From: a bacterium 1XD42-1
GTDB lineage: Bacteria > Bacillota > Clostridia > Oscillospirales > Ruminococcaceae
Length of the DNA: 64,000 bases
Assembly: GCA_003612625.1 (NCBI GenBank)
Contig: RAZJ01000001.1
Coordinates: 62,001-126,000 of the forward strand
Reading direction: 5' to 3'
Shown piece after piece: positions 52,995-61,508 of the stretch. The notes beneath the pieces are model-generated. The model was not told the DNA's origin, made no database searches, and saw nothing but the letters and a program-made list of their open reading frames with translations. The position numbers and the translations under genes are program-made. Position 1 is the first letter of the stretch, and every line of letters begins with the position of its first letter.

Positions 52995-53762
52995 TCATCC
53001 CTTCATATATTGTTCCAGCCTTCGCCGCATTTTCAAGATGGCCCTGGAATGGGTCTGGCTGATTCTGGATTCACTAACACCCATGACCTGAGCGATTTCG
53101 TAAAACTTCAGGCGTTCCTTATAATATAAGGAAATCACCAAACGTTCCCGCTCTGTCAAAGAATCAATTGCTTCCATAAGCTGTTCCCGGAGTTCCTGCT
53201 GCATCAAGCGCATTTCCGGCAGGGATTCCTCATCCGCACTGGACTCGGTTCCCGGAGCAGCATTTTGAAGGAGCATTTCAAAAGACAATAGGACTGAATT
53301 TGAAATTTCGCTGTAATGTTTATTGACAGCCTCTTCGGAGATACCCATATGCTGTGCCAGTTCTTTGCTGGTTGGTTCCCGAAGGAGCTGGTTTGACAAA
53401 GCATCATGAGCCTCTGTAATATCCCTGGCAGCCTTACGGACCCGGCGGGGGAGCCAATCCTGTTTGCGGACGAAATCGATATTTGCATTTTTAATCCGCA
53501 TAAAAGCATATGCTTCAAATTTGACGCCTTTGCCCGGCTCGAAGCGCTCGATGCAGTCAATTAAAGTCAGGATACCCTGGTTCACAATGTCTTCCATCTG
53601 GGCGTAAGTAGAAGTAATCCCACGCATTTGGGAAGCAACAGCCCTGGCAATATAACTATAATGCATAACCAGGAGGTTGCGCAACTCTAAATCGCCAGTT
53701 TTTCGATATTCTTCTAAAATTTCTGTCGGGTTTTCGAGTTCTTCGCTGTTAAACCCACTCAA
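52995..53762 (-). CDS. fliA: RNA polymerase sigma factor for flagellar genes (FliA/SigD/WhiG)
   Basis: A 255-residue sigma-28. Region 2 (about 25-100) has MEDIVNQGILTLIDCIERFEPGKGVKFEAYAF in part and region 4 (about 195-250) has LTERERLVISLYYKERLKFYEIAQVMGVSESRISQTHSRA in part. It would transcribe late flagellar and chemotaxis genes. The start is TTG at 53762, ten bases after GGGGG. No FlgM anti-sigma gene is in the window. It comes directly after flhA; flhF and flhG, often between them, are absent. Confidence 0.93.
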   Translation of the reverse strand: MSGFNSEELENPTEILEEYRKTGDLELRNLLVMHYSYIARAVASQMRGITSTYAQMEDIVNQGILTLIDCIERFEPGKGVKFEAYAFMRIKNANIDFVRKQDWLPRRVRKAARDITEAHDALSNQLLREPTSKELAQHMGISEEAVNKHYSEISNSVLLSFEMLLQNAAPGTESSADEESLPEMRLMQQELREQLMEAIDSLTERERLVISLYYKERLKFYEIAQVMGVSESRISQTHSRAILKMRRRLEQYMKG

Positions 53763-53795
53763 AATGCGTCTGCCCCCTTTCTGGATAGCCCCCTA

Positions 53796-55871
53796 TCATT
53801 GGGCGATTGAGATATTCCCCAAAGCCTGGATTTGAATATCGGTATCAACTTCATTGAAAGAAAGCACCACAATATTTGGGTAGAACTGGTCAACCAGTTT
53901 TTTGAAGTAGACACGTACAATCGGTGAGGTTAATATAATTGTGTTCTGTACGAGATCCTTAATTTTATTCACCTGGTCAGTAGTTGCAGACATAATATTT
54001 TGAATAATCTGGGGTTCCAAAGCCAGATAGGAACCATTATCCATTTTTTTGACAGAACCCATAATCATATTTTCGATTTGGGCATCCAGCGTAATGACTT
54101 TCAACTGACCAGCTTCTGCAAACCGGTGGGAAATGGTACGTTTCAGGGCCTGCCGGACATATTCGGTAAGCATATCCGCGTCATGTAAAGTCGTACCGAA
54201 ATCACCCAAAGTTTCCAAAACTGTTTCAATATCCCGGATTGGGACACCTTCCCGCAAGAGATTGCATAATACTTTTTGTAATTCGCTGACAGAAATAATT
54301 CCTGGAATAATATCGTTGACCAAAGCTTCGTTGGTTTTGCGGAGATTGGCCAGGATATTGTTGACTTCCTGCCGGTTGAGGAGCTCATAAGCATGACGGC
54401 GCACAACCTCGGACAAATGGGTAATAATAACGGAAGTGGGATCGATAAGAGTGTAACCAGCCAGTTCTGCTTTTGCTTTTTTGTCCTCGCTGATCCACTT
54501 TGCGGGAATCCCGAAAGCAGGTTCAACAGTTTCAATGCCTTCAATAGCTTCGGCTGTTTCACTGGGGGCCAGGGCTAAGTAATGATCCATCAATACGTCG
54601 CCCATTGCCACTTGTTCGCCTTTAAACTTGATAGTATATTGGTTCGGGTTCAGCTGCCCGCTGTCCTTCAAACGGACGGAAGGAATAACCATACCGATTT
54701 CCTGGGCAAACTGTTTCCGGAACATGACCACCCGGTCAATGAAGCTGCCGCCGCTGGCTTCATCCACCAGAGGGATAAGGCTGTAACCAAATTCCATTTC
54801 GATCTGCTCCACATTGAGCAGGCCGTATACATGGTCAATATCCCGGTAATAAGCGGCTTCGCTGGTAACTTCCTCTGTGGTGGAAGGAAGTTCTTCCTGG
54901 GGAGCTTCTTCCCCTGGTTTTGCGCTGGTTTTCTGGGCCCGCATTAAAAGGAGGCCCACAGTAATTAAAACACCGGATACGACACAAACCTGAAGGACAG
55001 GGAAACCAATAGCAATCATGCCCAGCATAATGATACCCGCAATGACAAGGACCCTTGGCTGGGAAGAAAACTGTCCTGTCACATCTGTATTGAGGTTTTC
55101 CTTAGAAGCAGCCCGGGTAACAATCATACCGGTTGCCACAGAAATCAATAAAGACGGGATCTGGGACATCAAGCCGTCGCCGACGGTAGCGGTAGAATAA
55201 ATCTGTAAAATGGTCTGGAAGTTGCCTACATTATTCAAAAAGCCGATGATAACGCCGCCGATGAGGTTGATCAGCGTAACAACGATAGAAAGGATTGCGT
55301 CCCCTTTTACGAACTTAGAAGCACCGTCCATGGAACCGAAGAAATCAGCTTCCCGCTGGATTTTCTCACGGCGGAGCTTTGCCTGCTGTTCGTCAATGAG
55401 GCCGGAGTTCAAATCGGCGTCAATGGCCATCTGTTTACCTGGCATAGCGTCCAAAGTAAAACGGGCAGAAACTTCAGCTACACGTTCAGAACCTTTTGTA
55501 ATGACGATAAACTGCATCAATACAATGATTAAGAAAATAATCATACCGACAACTACGTTACCGCCGATAACAAAGCGGCCGAAGGTAGCCACCACTTCCC
55601 CAGTATATCCCTCATGGAGCAGAATGTTACGGGTTGAGGAGATATTCAGCGCCAGCCGCAGGATCGTTGTAATCAACAAGATTGAAGGGAAAATCGAAAA
55701 CTCTAAGGATTCCTTTATGTACATGGTAGTGAGCAGGATAATAAAGGAAATCGACAGGTTCAGGATGAACATTAAGTCCAGCAGAGGCGCGGGAAGGGGA
55801 ATAATAATCAGAAGGATAACAAGAACGACAAATATGGAAACCATATTGTTCAGTACGCTCAGTCTCTTCAC
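53796..55871 (-). CDS. flhA: Flagellar type III export gate protein FlhA
   Basis: A 691-residue export-gate subunit with eight N-terminal membrane segments (about 1-310), the FHIPEP-family signature RFTLDAMPGKQMAIDADLNSG near residue 145, and a large cytoplasmic domain that docks export chaperones. The start is GTG at 55871 behind GGAG, overlapping the flhB stop by four bases (GTGA). Confidence 0.96.
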   Translation of the reverse strand: MKRLSVLNNMVSIFVVLVILLIIIPLPAPLLDLMFILNLSISFIILLTTMYIKESLEFSIFPSILLITTILRLALNISSTRNILLHEGYTGEVVATFGRFVIGGNVVVGMIIFLIIVLMQFIVITKGSERVAEVSARFTLDAMPGKQMAIDADLNSGLIDEQQAKLRREKIQREADFFGSMDGASKFVKGDAILSIVVTLINLIGGVIIGFLNNVGNFQTILQIYSTATVGDGLMSQIPSLLISVATGMIVTRAASKENLNTDVTGQFSSQPRVLVIAGIIMLGMIAIGFPVLQVCVVSGVLITVGLLLMRAQKTSAKPGEEAPQEELPSTTEEVTSEAAYYRDIDHVYGLLNVEQIEMEFGYSLIPLVDEASGGSFIDRVVMFRKQFAQEIGMVIPSVRLKDSGQLNPNQYTIKFKGEQVAMGDVLMDHYLALAPSETAEAIEGIETVEPAFGIPAKWISEDKKAKAELAGYTLIDPTSVIITHLSEVVRRHAYELLNRQEVNNILANLRKTNEALVNDIIPGIISVSELQKVLCNLLREGVPIRDIETVLETLGDFGTTLHDADMLTEYVRQALKRTISHRFAEAGQLKVITLDAQIENMIMGSVKKMDNGSYLALEPQIIQNIMSATTDQVNKIKDLVQNTIILTSPIVRVYFKKLVDQFYPNIVVLSFNEVDTDIQIQALGNISIAQ

Positions 55872-56944
55872 AGCAATCTCCCATCCAGTTTCTTGTTTTT
55901 GAGTTTATATACAAAGGCCAGTACTTCGGCCACAGGGCCATAGAACTGTTCCGGAATTTCTCTGCCAATGTCCACGGCATCGTAAAGGCCGCGGGCTAAA
56001 GGTTTATTTTCCATAATTGGGACGTCATTTTCCTCGGCAATGCGGACAATCCGCAGGGCTAACAGATCGGCGCCTTTTGCAATGACCTGAGGCGCGTTGT
56101 CCTTATCCAAATCGAACCGCAAAGCGACTGCAAAGTGGGTTGGGTTACGGATAACCACGTCTGCGCTGGGCACATCCGCCATCATCCGGTGCTGGGCCAT
56201 TTCCCGCTGTTTCTGGCGTATTTTACCTTTAATCTGGGGATCGCCCTCAGTATTTTTATATTCTTCTTTGACTTCCTGTTTGCTCATGCGGATTTGTTTT
56301 TCATAAGAAAATTTCTGATAAATATAATCCCCCACAGCCAGGAAAGCGAAAAAGACACAAGCCTGCAATACAGTTGTCATAACCATATCGCCTATGAAAT
56401 CCACCGTCCCCATAATATCCATATCCATTAAGCGGGGGGCTTTTTCCAAATGTTTGATAAAATTACGCCAGACCAGGTATCCTAAGACGATAATTTTCAG
56501 GATAGATTTTACCAGCTCCACCATGCTCCGCAGGGAAACCATATTCTGCAATCCTTTCAAAGGATTGAGCTTGCTGAACTTAGGGCGGAGGGCCTTAAAA
56601 GTAACCAGCATCTGAGTCTGCATCATGGTAGCAACAACGGAAACCAAAGCACAAATGAGAAGGAGGGGCAAAGCACTTTTTGCCCAAAAGGCAGCGCCTT
56701 CTATACCTAAACGGATGACATCCTGATCCCCAATGGTTTCCCATTCATATAAGAGGCTCCAAAAATAGTGGATAGCCTCTGAAGCAGTCTGCAAAAGGAA
56801 GGGCATTAAAAACTTCAGGGAATAGAACATGATTGCAACCAAAGCAACCGTTGTAATTTCCTTACTTTGAAAAATATTGCCTTCTTTTCGCTGTTCCCTC
56901 CGCTTTTTCGCAGTTGCGGGCTCTGTTTTTTCTTCCGCAGCCAT
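55868..56944 (-). CDS. flhB: Flagellar type III export switch protein FlhB
   Basis: A 358-residue protein with four membrane segments and the self-cleaving NPTH motif (VIRNPTHFAVALRFD, about residue 270), which sets substrate specificity switching from hook to filament. The N terminus is basic and charged (EKTEPATAKKRREQRKEG). Its ATG follows the fliR stop directly. Confidence 0.96.
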   Translation of the reverse strand: MAAEEKTEPATAKKRREQRKEGNIFQSKEITTVALVAIMFYSLKFLMPFLLQTASEAIHYFWSLLYEWETIGDQDVIRLGIEGAAFWAKSALPLLLICALVSVVATMMQTQMLVTFKALRPKFSKLNPLKGLQNMVSLRSMVELVKSILKIIVLGYLVWRNFIKHLEKAPRLMDMDIMGTVDFIGDMVMTTVLQACVFFAFLAVGDYIYQKFSYEKQIRMSKQEVKEEYKNTEGDPQIKGKIRQKQREMAQHRMMADVPSADVVIRNPTHFAVALRFDLDKDNAPQVIAKGADLLALRIVRIAEENDVPIMENKPLARGLYDAVDIGREIPEQFYGPVAEVLAFVYKLKNKKLDGRLL

Positions 56945-57721
56945 TTATAAGTTCCCCCCCATTGCCCCCAATACATTCTGCATGGTTTCCAGCATAACAA
57001 TCAAATAGTTATCCATAAAGGAACCCACAAAAGGAGCAAACAAGAACAGCATAATAAAGGCCAGCCCTTGTTTCAACTGGAAATTGATGCTAAATACTTG
57101 GATCTGGGGTACAAACCGCATTAAAATACCCATACCGACTTCCAAAACGAACTCCATCGCTACAAAAGGCATTGCCAGCCGGATGGCTAAAAGGAAAACG
57201 TCAGTAAAAATTTTCATCATGCCCTGGGCCAGCTCCGGCGTCAGGACTGCCCCTCCCAGAGGAAGGGCTTTAAATGTATAACAAAATAGATGAATAATTG
57301 CCAAATGGGAATCCGTGGCAATCAGGTACAGCATAAAAACATTAAAAAAGATACTGCTGCTCATGGCTACCTGTAAATTGGTACCCGGATCGAAAACCTT
57401 TGCCATAGAAAAGCCAAAAGTAACATCCAGCAAATCACCGGTAAAATAGAGCATCATATAGAAAAACTGAAAAGCCATCCCTAAACATAAGCCGATAGCC
57501 AGTTCCCGGAACATCATCAAGGCCAGTTCAAAACCGCCCAATCCTGCCAGGGGGGTATTATCCACCGTAGGCATTACCAGGATTGTCAGGAAAAAGATCA
57601 GGCCCATCCGTACCACGGAAGGGACATTTCTGCGGGAAAACATAGGGTTCATCAGGAGCATACCTGCCAGCCGGACAAAAACCATAAAAAACAGGCTGAC
57701 AGAATCCATAAAAACCGTCAT
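56945..57721 (-). CDS. fliR: Flagellar type III export protein FliR
   Basis: A 258-residue membrane protein with about six hydrophobic segments, of normal FliR length, which forms the export-gate core with FliP and FliQ. It overlaps fliQ by four bases (ATGA). Not fused with flhB, unlike in some clostridia where a FliR-FlhB fusion occurs. Confidence 0.95.
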   Translation of the reverse strand: MTVFMDSVSLFFMVFVRLAGMLLMNPMFSRRNVPSVVRMGLIFFLTILVMPTVDNTPLAGLGGFELALMMFRELAIGLCLGMAFQFFYMMLYFTGDLLDVTFGFSMAKVFDPGTNLQVAMSSSIFFNVFMLYLIATDSHLAIIHLFCYTFKALPLGGAVLTPELAQGMMKIFTDVFLLAIRLAMPFVAMEFVLEVGMGILMRFVPQIQVFSINFQLKQGLAFIMLFLFAPFVGSFMDNYLIVMLETMQNVLGAMGGNL

Positions 57722-57996
57722 AAGGAAGAAATACCGGCATTAGAAATAATGGCAATCAGCCGAATAAAAAAGTCCCGCATCATTTGGATCATCCAAGGGC
57801 CGGCAACCAAAAGGATGATAGCAATTACGACAGCTTTGGGGATAAAAGTCAGGGTTTGTTCATGGATCTGGGTAGCTGCCTGGAATACAGCAACAACAAG
57901 CCCTAATACCAGGCTGATCACCAGCATAGGGATTGCCAGCTTCATGGCAAGCATCAGGGCATCCCGCATAATCGCCATAATATCTGCTTCTGTCAT
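57718..57996 (-). CDS. fliQ: Flagellar type III export protein FliQ
   Basis: A 92-residue protein with two membrane hairpin segments (about 13-38 and 52-75), standard for FliQ. It has the LVVAVFQAATQIHEQTLTFIPK segment in part. Lies 16 bases after fliP and overlaps fliR. Confidence 0.95.
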   Translation of the reverse strand: MTEADIMAIMRDALMLAMKLAIPMLVISLVLGLVVAVFQAATQIHEQTLTFIPKAVVIAIILLVAGPWMIQMMRDFFIRLIAIISNAGISSL

Positions 57997-58012
57997 ATTT
58001 ACTACCCCCTTG

Positions 58013-58822
58013 CTATATGATCCGGAATCCTTGGACCAAGGTTCCCAAAAGCAAATCCCAGCCGCCTACCAGAATAAATGTGAGCAATTTAAAGGGCATT
58101 GAAATCATAGCAGGCGGCAGCATAACCATGCCCATGGACATCAGGATACTGGAAACCACCATGTCGATGACCAGGAAGGGCAGGTACAATAAAAATCCCA
58201 TTAAGAAAGCCCGTTCCAGCTCACTGGTGATAAAAGCAGGCACAATCACGGTTAAAGGCAGCTTACTCAGCTCCTCCAATTCGTCCTGATCCTCCTCCAC
58301 GGTAATTTCCGTACCGGAAATTGACAAATAAAGGTTTAATTCCTTTGGCTTTGTCTGCAAGAGCATAAACCGTTTCAAAGGCTTTACAGCTGCCTGGGCA
58401 GCTTCCATGCCATCCATCTGCCCGGCCTTATAGGGGGCATAAGCAGTGGTGGCGATTTCCGTAATGACCGGGGACATAATAAACAGAGTTAAAAATAGTG
58501 CCAGCCCAATCAGTACCGTATTAGGCGGGGACTGCTGCGTACCCATAGCATTGCGCAGGAAAGACAATACAATGACAATGCGGGTAAAGCAAGTCATCAT
58601 CAGCAGGATAGAGGGCAGCAGCGCCAGTACAGCAAACAGGAGCATGACCTCTAAAATATCCATTCCCTGGCCTGCATCGGGATCCGGGGTCATATCCACA
58701 GAAATGACAGGGGCGGCATGGACCACCAGCCCCACTAAAACCACTGTTACGACAGCGGAAATCAAAAACAACAGGAAATGCCTGCGCAGGCTTTTACGGG
58801 CGCGGGCTACTTCCGGGCTCAT
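58013..58822 (-). CDS. fliP: Flagellar type III export protein FliP
   Basis: A 269-residue protein: an N-terminal membrane or signal segment (about 15-35), then the FliP core with MMTCFTRIVIVLSFLRNAMGTQQSPPN (in part) and the C-terminal LPFLVIDMVVSSILMSMGMVMLPP (in part), both family signatures. Overlaps fliO by four bases (ATGA). Confidence 0.96.
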   Translation of the reverse strand: MSPEVARARKSLRRHFLLFLISAVVTVVLVGLVVHAAPVISVDMTPDPDAGQGMDILEVMLLFAVLALLPSILLMMTCFTRIVIVLSFLRNAMGTQQSPPNTVLIGLALFLTLFIMSPVITEIATTAYAPYKAGQMDGMEAAQAAVKPLKRFMLLQTKPKELNLYLSISGTEITVEEDQDELEELSKLPLTVIVPAFITSELERAFLMGFLLYLPFLVIDMVVSSILMSMGMVMLPPAMISMPFKLLTFILVGGWDLLLGTLVQGFRII

Positions 58823-59187
58823 TGGGAGCCCTCCTTTTTCCAGCCCATACGTTTTGCAAAAACCTCCTTAAACCCTTCCATAGGGCTGCCAGGGGCCTCG
58901 GCTGTTTCCAAGGTATGATCCGGGTCTTCCACATCACAAAGTTTTTCCACAGCATGGGAGGTCATCCCTACCAGCATTGTTTTTTCGGCCACCCGTACCA
59001 GCAGCAAGCATTTGTCGGGCGCGACAGCAATCCGGTCCAAAAGCTTAATATGCCTGGAACCCATTTGGGTTGGCATTCTGCGGGTGAGCCAGCGCAATGC
59101 GAACCAGGACAAAGCCAGCACCAAAGCCAGGATTATCATGGTACCCATCAAGGAAGCCATCCCTGCATCACTGGTATTATTCGGCAT
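58819..59187 (-). CDS. fliO: Flagellar biosynthesis protein FliO
   Basis: A 122-residue protein with a single membrane segment (about 12-31) and a cytoplasmic domain with IKLLDRIAVAPDKCLLLVRVAEKTMLVG, in the FliO/FliZ style. FliO assists assembly of FliP. GAGGAGG precedes the ATG. It follows cheY after a terminator-like hairpin. Confidence 0.85.
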   Translation of the reverse strand: MPNNTSDAGMASLMGTMIILALVLALSWFALRWLTRRMPTQMGSRHIKLLDRIAVAPDKCLLLVRVAEKTMLVGMTSHAVEKLCDVEDPDHTLETAEAPGSPMEGFKEVFAKRMGWKKEGSQ

Positions 59188-59250
59188 TCCTCAACCTCCT
59201 CATTGCAATCCCACCGAATCAAAAGTCCCCCTTGCAAGGGTATTTCTTCG

Positions 59251-59297
59251 GAAAACAAAAGCGTCCGCAACCGGCGCGGCAAGCGTCCATTGCGGAC
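59251..59297 (-). terminator. Terminator-like hairpin between cheY and fliO
   Basis: GTCCGCAA (minus strand, 59290-59297) pairs perfectly with 59263-59270 around a 19-base loop, followed on the minus strand by GCTTTTGTTTTC. It would shorten or attenuate transcripts entering fliO. Confidence 0.5.
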
Positions 59298-59309
59298 CTT
59301 CACCCGATA

Positions 59310-59672
59310 TTACCCCAGTACTTTCTGGACAGTTTGCAGGACCCTATCGGGCTTAAAGGGTTTTACAATAAAATCAAGTGCCCCAAAACGGATGGCATCC
59401 ACAACCATGGATTCCTGGCCCATAGCGGAACACATAACAATTTTAGCGCCTGGATCTAAGGCTTTGATTGCCTGGAGCGCCTCAAGCCCATCCATATTAG
59501 GCATAGTAATATCCATGATGACCAGATCGGGTTTTTCGGCCTGATAGGTTTCTAAGGCGATTTTACCGTCGCCGGCTTCCAGCAGGTTGGTATAACCCGC
59601 GCCTGTCAGGCTGTTCTTAATCATCATGCGCATAAAGGCTGCGTCATCAACAATCATAATTTTTTTATCCAT
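59310..59672 (-). CDS. cheY: Chemotaxis response regulator CheY
   Basis: A 120-residue single receiver domain with intact chemistry: IVDDAAF (acidic pair at residues 8-9), LVIMDITMP (phospho-Asp near residue 54), the MCSAMG Ser/Thr position and VKPF with the conserved Lys. It signals to FliM/FliY at the switch and is dephosphorylated by CheC and FliY. It has its own promoter (59891-59919) and a long leader. Confidence 0.96.
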   Translation of the reverse strand: MDKKIMIVDDAAFMRMMIKNSLTGAGYTNLLEAGDGKIALETYQAEKPDLVIMDITMPNMDGLEALQAIKALDPGAKIVMCSAMGQESMVVDAIRFGALDFIVKPFKPDRVLQTVQKVLG

Positions 59673-59890
59673 TTTTGCTTAAATCCTTTCTTTGTGTGGT
59701 ATGTAATCTCACTGATTCCGGGATCGGGGACAAAAGGGGCGCATTCCTGCCCCAGCCGGGGGGCAAAGAAACGGGAACCGCCGCAGCAAAGGGGGTATCA
59801 AAAAACCCCGATGGCGAAATTTTTTGAGCAATCCAGCGGAAAGAGAGCATATTGGAAGTCTTTCTGGGAAGGCTTCACTGGTACTTTCTT

Positions 59891-59919
59891 AGTATAGCAA
59901 ATCCCAGAAAAAAAGACAA
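59891..59919 (-). promoter_or_regulatory. Internal sigma-A promoter for cheY and downstream flagellar genes
   Basis: Minus-strand TTGTCT (59914-59919), 17-base spacer, TATACT (59891-59896). The leader to cheY is about 210 bases and shows no open frame I trust. Confidence 0.55.
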
Positions 59920-59933
59920 GATAAAAAATTCAG

Positions 59934-60035
59934 ATCCTTTCCCCTGCCCCCATATGAAATGCTGGAAAACGAGAAAGTGACAGGGGAAAAACAGGGGGAA
60001 TACCTGGGTTCCAGCATTCCGCAGGGAGAAAGGAT
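59934..60035. repeat. Large inverted repeat in the fliY-cheY gap
   Basis: ATCCTTTC and CCCTGC (59934-59947) pair with GCAGGG and GAAAGGAT (60021-60026 and 60028-60035) with one bulged base; AATGCTGGAA (59958-59967) pairs perfectly with TTCCAGCATT (60009-60018). The 41-base terminal loop carries a CAGGGG direct repeat. The whole gap 59673-60087 has no convincing gene. Possibly the 3' end of the fliY transcript or a small RNA. Confidence 0.6.
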
Positions 60036-60087
60036 ACAGAAAAATCGGGTAAAAAATATTTCTGCTGGATTGGCCAAAAAAATACAA

Positions 60088-61455
60088 TTATTTTGATTTC
60101 TCGTCCAAAGCGCTTAAAAGCTCTTTGGTACCGACGATTTCCGTAATACGCACCCCGAAGTTGTCATCAATTACTACCACATCGCCGTGAGCGATCAGCT
60201 TGCCATTGACTACAATGTCGATAGGGGCGCCGGCCTGCTTATCCAGTTCAATAACAGTGCCTTGGGTAAAGCCCATAATATCTTTAATTTTACGTTTTGT
60301 AGTACCGATCTCAATGGAAACATTCAAAGGAACGTTCATAATGAGATCCATATTTTCTGAAACGATACCGCTGCCGCCAGGCTGCTGGGGCGGGAATTCG
60401 GGGAACTGTACATTTTTAACGCTGACAGGGCCGCCTTCCTGGCCATAGGGCGGGTAGCCGTAAGGAGGATAACCGCCGTAAGGGGGGTACCCGCCATAGG
60501 GCGGATAACCGCCGTATGGAGATGCTCCGTAAGCGGGCGCGCCGGCAGGCATCATGCCCTGCTGCATCATTTGCGGGTCCATCTGGGGCTGCTGGCCAGC
60601 CATGCCAGGCATCTGCATTTGTGGCATTTGCTGTGGCATCTGGGGCATTTGCGGCATTTGCTGAGGAATCTGCGGCATTTGCGGCATCTGGGGCATTTGT
60701 GGCGGAGCCTGCTGAGGCATTTGCGGGGCAGCCTGGGGCGCCGGAGCGGGAGCAGGTGCCGGAGCGGCGGCAGGAGCCGGGGCTGCCGGGGCCTGGGCCG
60801 GGGCAGGTGCTGAAGCTCCAGCACTGTCATCGGGAATCAGGCCATTGACCACCATAAAGCGGTTAATCAGTTCCTGGGCAAATTCAATGGAAAGGACACT
60901 GACGAATTCTGTATTCATGGTGTCCTTAATGGAAAGGTTAAAAAGGATTGAAACGATTTCCTCCTCTGGCGGGAGGCCCACAGCATCAATAAAAGTATGC
61001 TGTTCATCCATAATGGTAGCTTCCGGGGTAGAGATATTCACTGGAATCCCCAGGAAATCGGCCAATGCGGTAGCGGAAGCGCCCATCATCTGGTTCATAA
61101 CTTCGCAGGCAGCGCTCATAGAGAGCTCATCAAATACAAAATCTTCAGCAGGAGGCTCATCAATCCCCATCAAGCCATTGAGGATCATCTGGATATCCCG
61201 CTGGCGGTAAATCATAACATTGGAACCAGTGATACCTTCTGTATATGTAATTTTAACAAGGACTGCTGGTTCCAGCCGGCCGCTGTCAATGCTGCCTAAA
61301 CTGGCGACTTCCACATTTGGCGTTGTGATGACGACCTGCTTGTCGAGCATGGAAGACACTGCCGTGGCGGCTGAACCCATGCTGATGTTCAGGACCTCGC
61401 CAATGGCGTCAATTTCCATTGGCGAGAGCAGCCCGCCCTGTTTGTCTGTTCCCAT
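60088..61455 (-). CDS. fliY: Flagellar switch protein and CheY-P phosphatase FliY (FliN domain)
   Basis: A 455-residue FliY. Two CheC-type phosphatase motifs are intact (IDAIGEVLNISMG near residues 15-27 and CEVMNQMMGASA near 115), and the C-terminal FliN/SpoA domain (about 370-450, NVSIEIGTTKRKIKDIM) builds the C-ring. Between them is an unusually long low-complexity linker (about 215-345): Ala/Pro-rich, then QMPQMPQ-type repeats, then PPYGGY repeats. Sits between fliM and cheY. Confidence 0.95.
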   Translation of the reverse strand: MGTDKQGGLLSPMEIDAIGEVLNISMGSAATAVSSMLDKQVVITTPNVEVASLGSIDSGRLEPAVLVKITYTEGITGSNVMIYRQRDIQMILNGLMGIDEPPAEDFVFDELSMSAACEVMNQMMGASATALADFLGIPVNISTPEATIMDEQHTFIDAVGLPPEEEIVSILFNLSIKDTMNTEFVSVLSIEFAQELINRFMVVNGLIPDDSAGASAPAPAQAPAAPAPAAAPAPAPAPAPQAAPQMPQQAPPQMPQMPQMPQIPQQMPQMPQMPQQMPQMQMPGMAGQQPQMDPQMMQQGMMPAGAPAYGASPYGGYPPYGGYPPYGGYPPYGYPPYGQEGGPVSVKNVQFPEFPPQQPGGSGIVSENMDLIMNVPLNVSIEIGTTKRKIKDIMGFTQGTVIELDKQAGAPIDIVVNGKLIAHGDVVVIDDNFGVRITEIVGTKELLSALDEKSK

Positions 61456-61508
61456 TCCTATACTCCTTTTATGAGAAATTTTGTGGACATTGGGGGGTGC
61501 GCAGGGGG

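Noticed and set aside
59673-59890. Cyclic-di-GMP riboswitch before cheY
   Set aside because: None of the conserved class I or II elements could be found.
59665-60087. Two leftward open frames of 61 and 70 codons in the fliY-cheY gap
   Set aside because: No good starts; sequence rich in Phe/Pro of random type; they overlap the promoter and the large inverted repeat.
60400-60720. Repeats in fliY as a CRISPR-like array or open rightward frames
   Set aside because: In frame with FliY they encode PPYGGY and QMPQ units; the opposite-strand frames are shadows.
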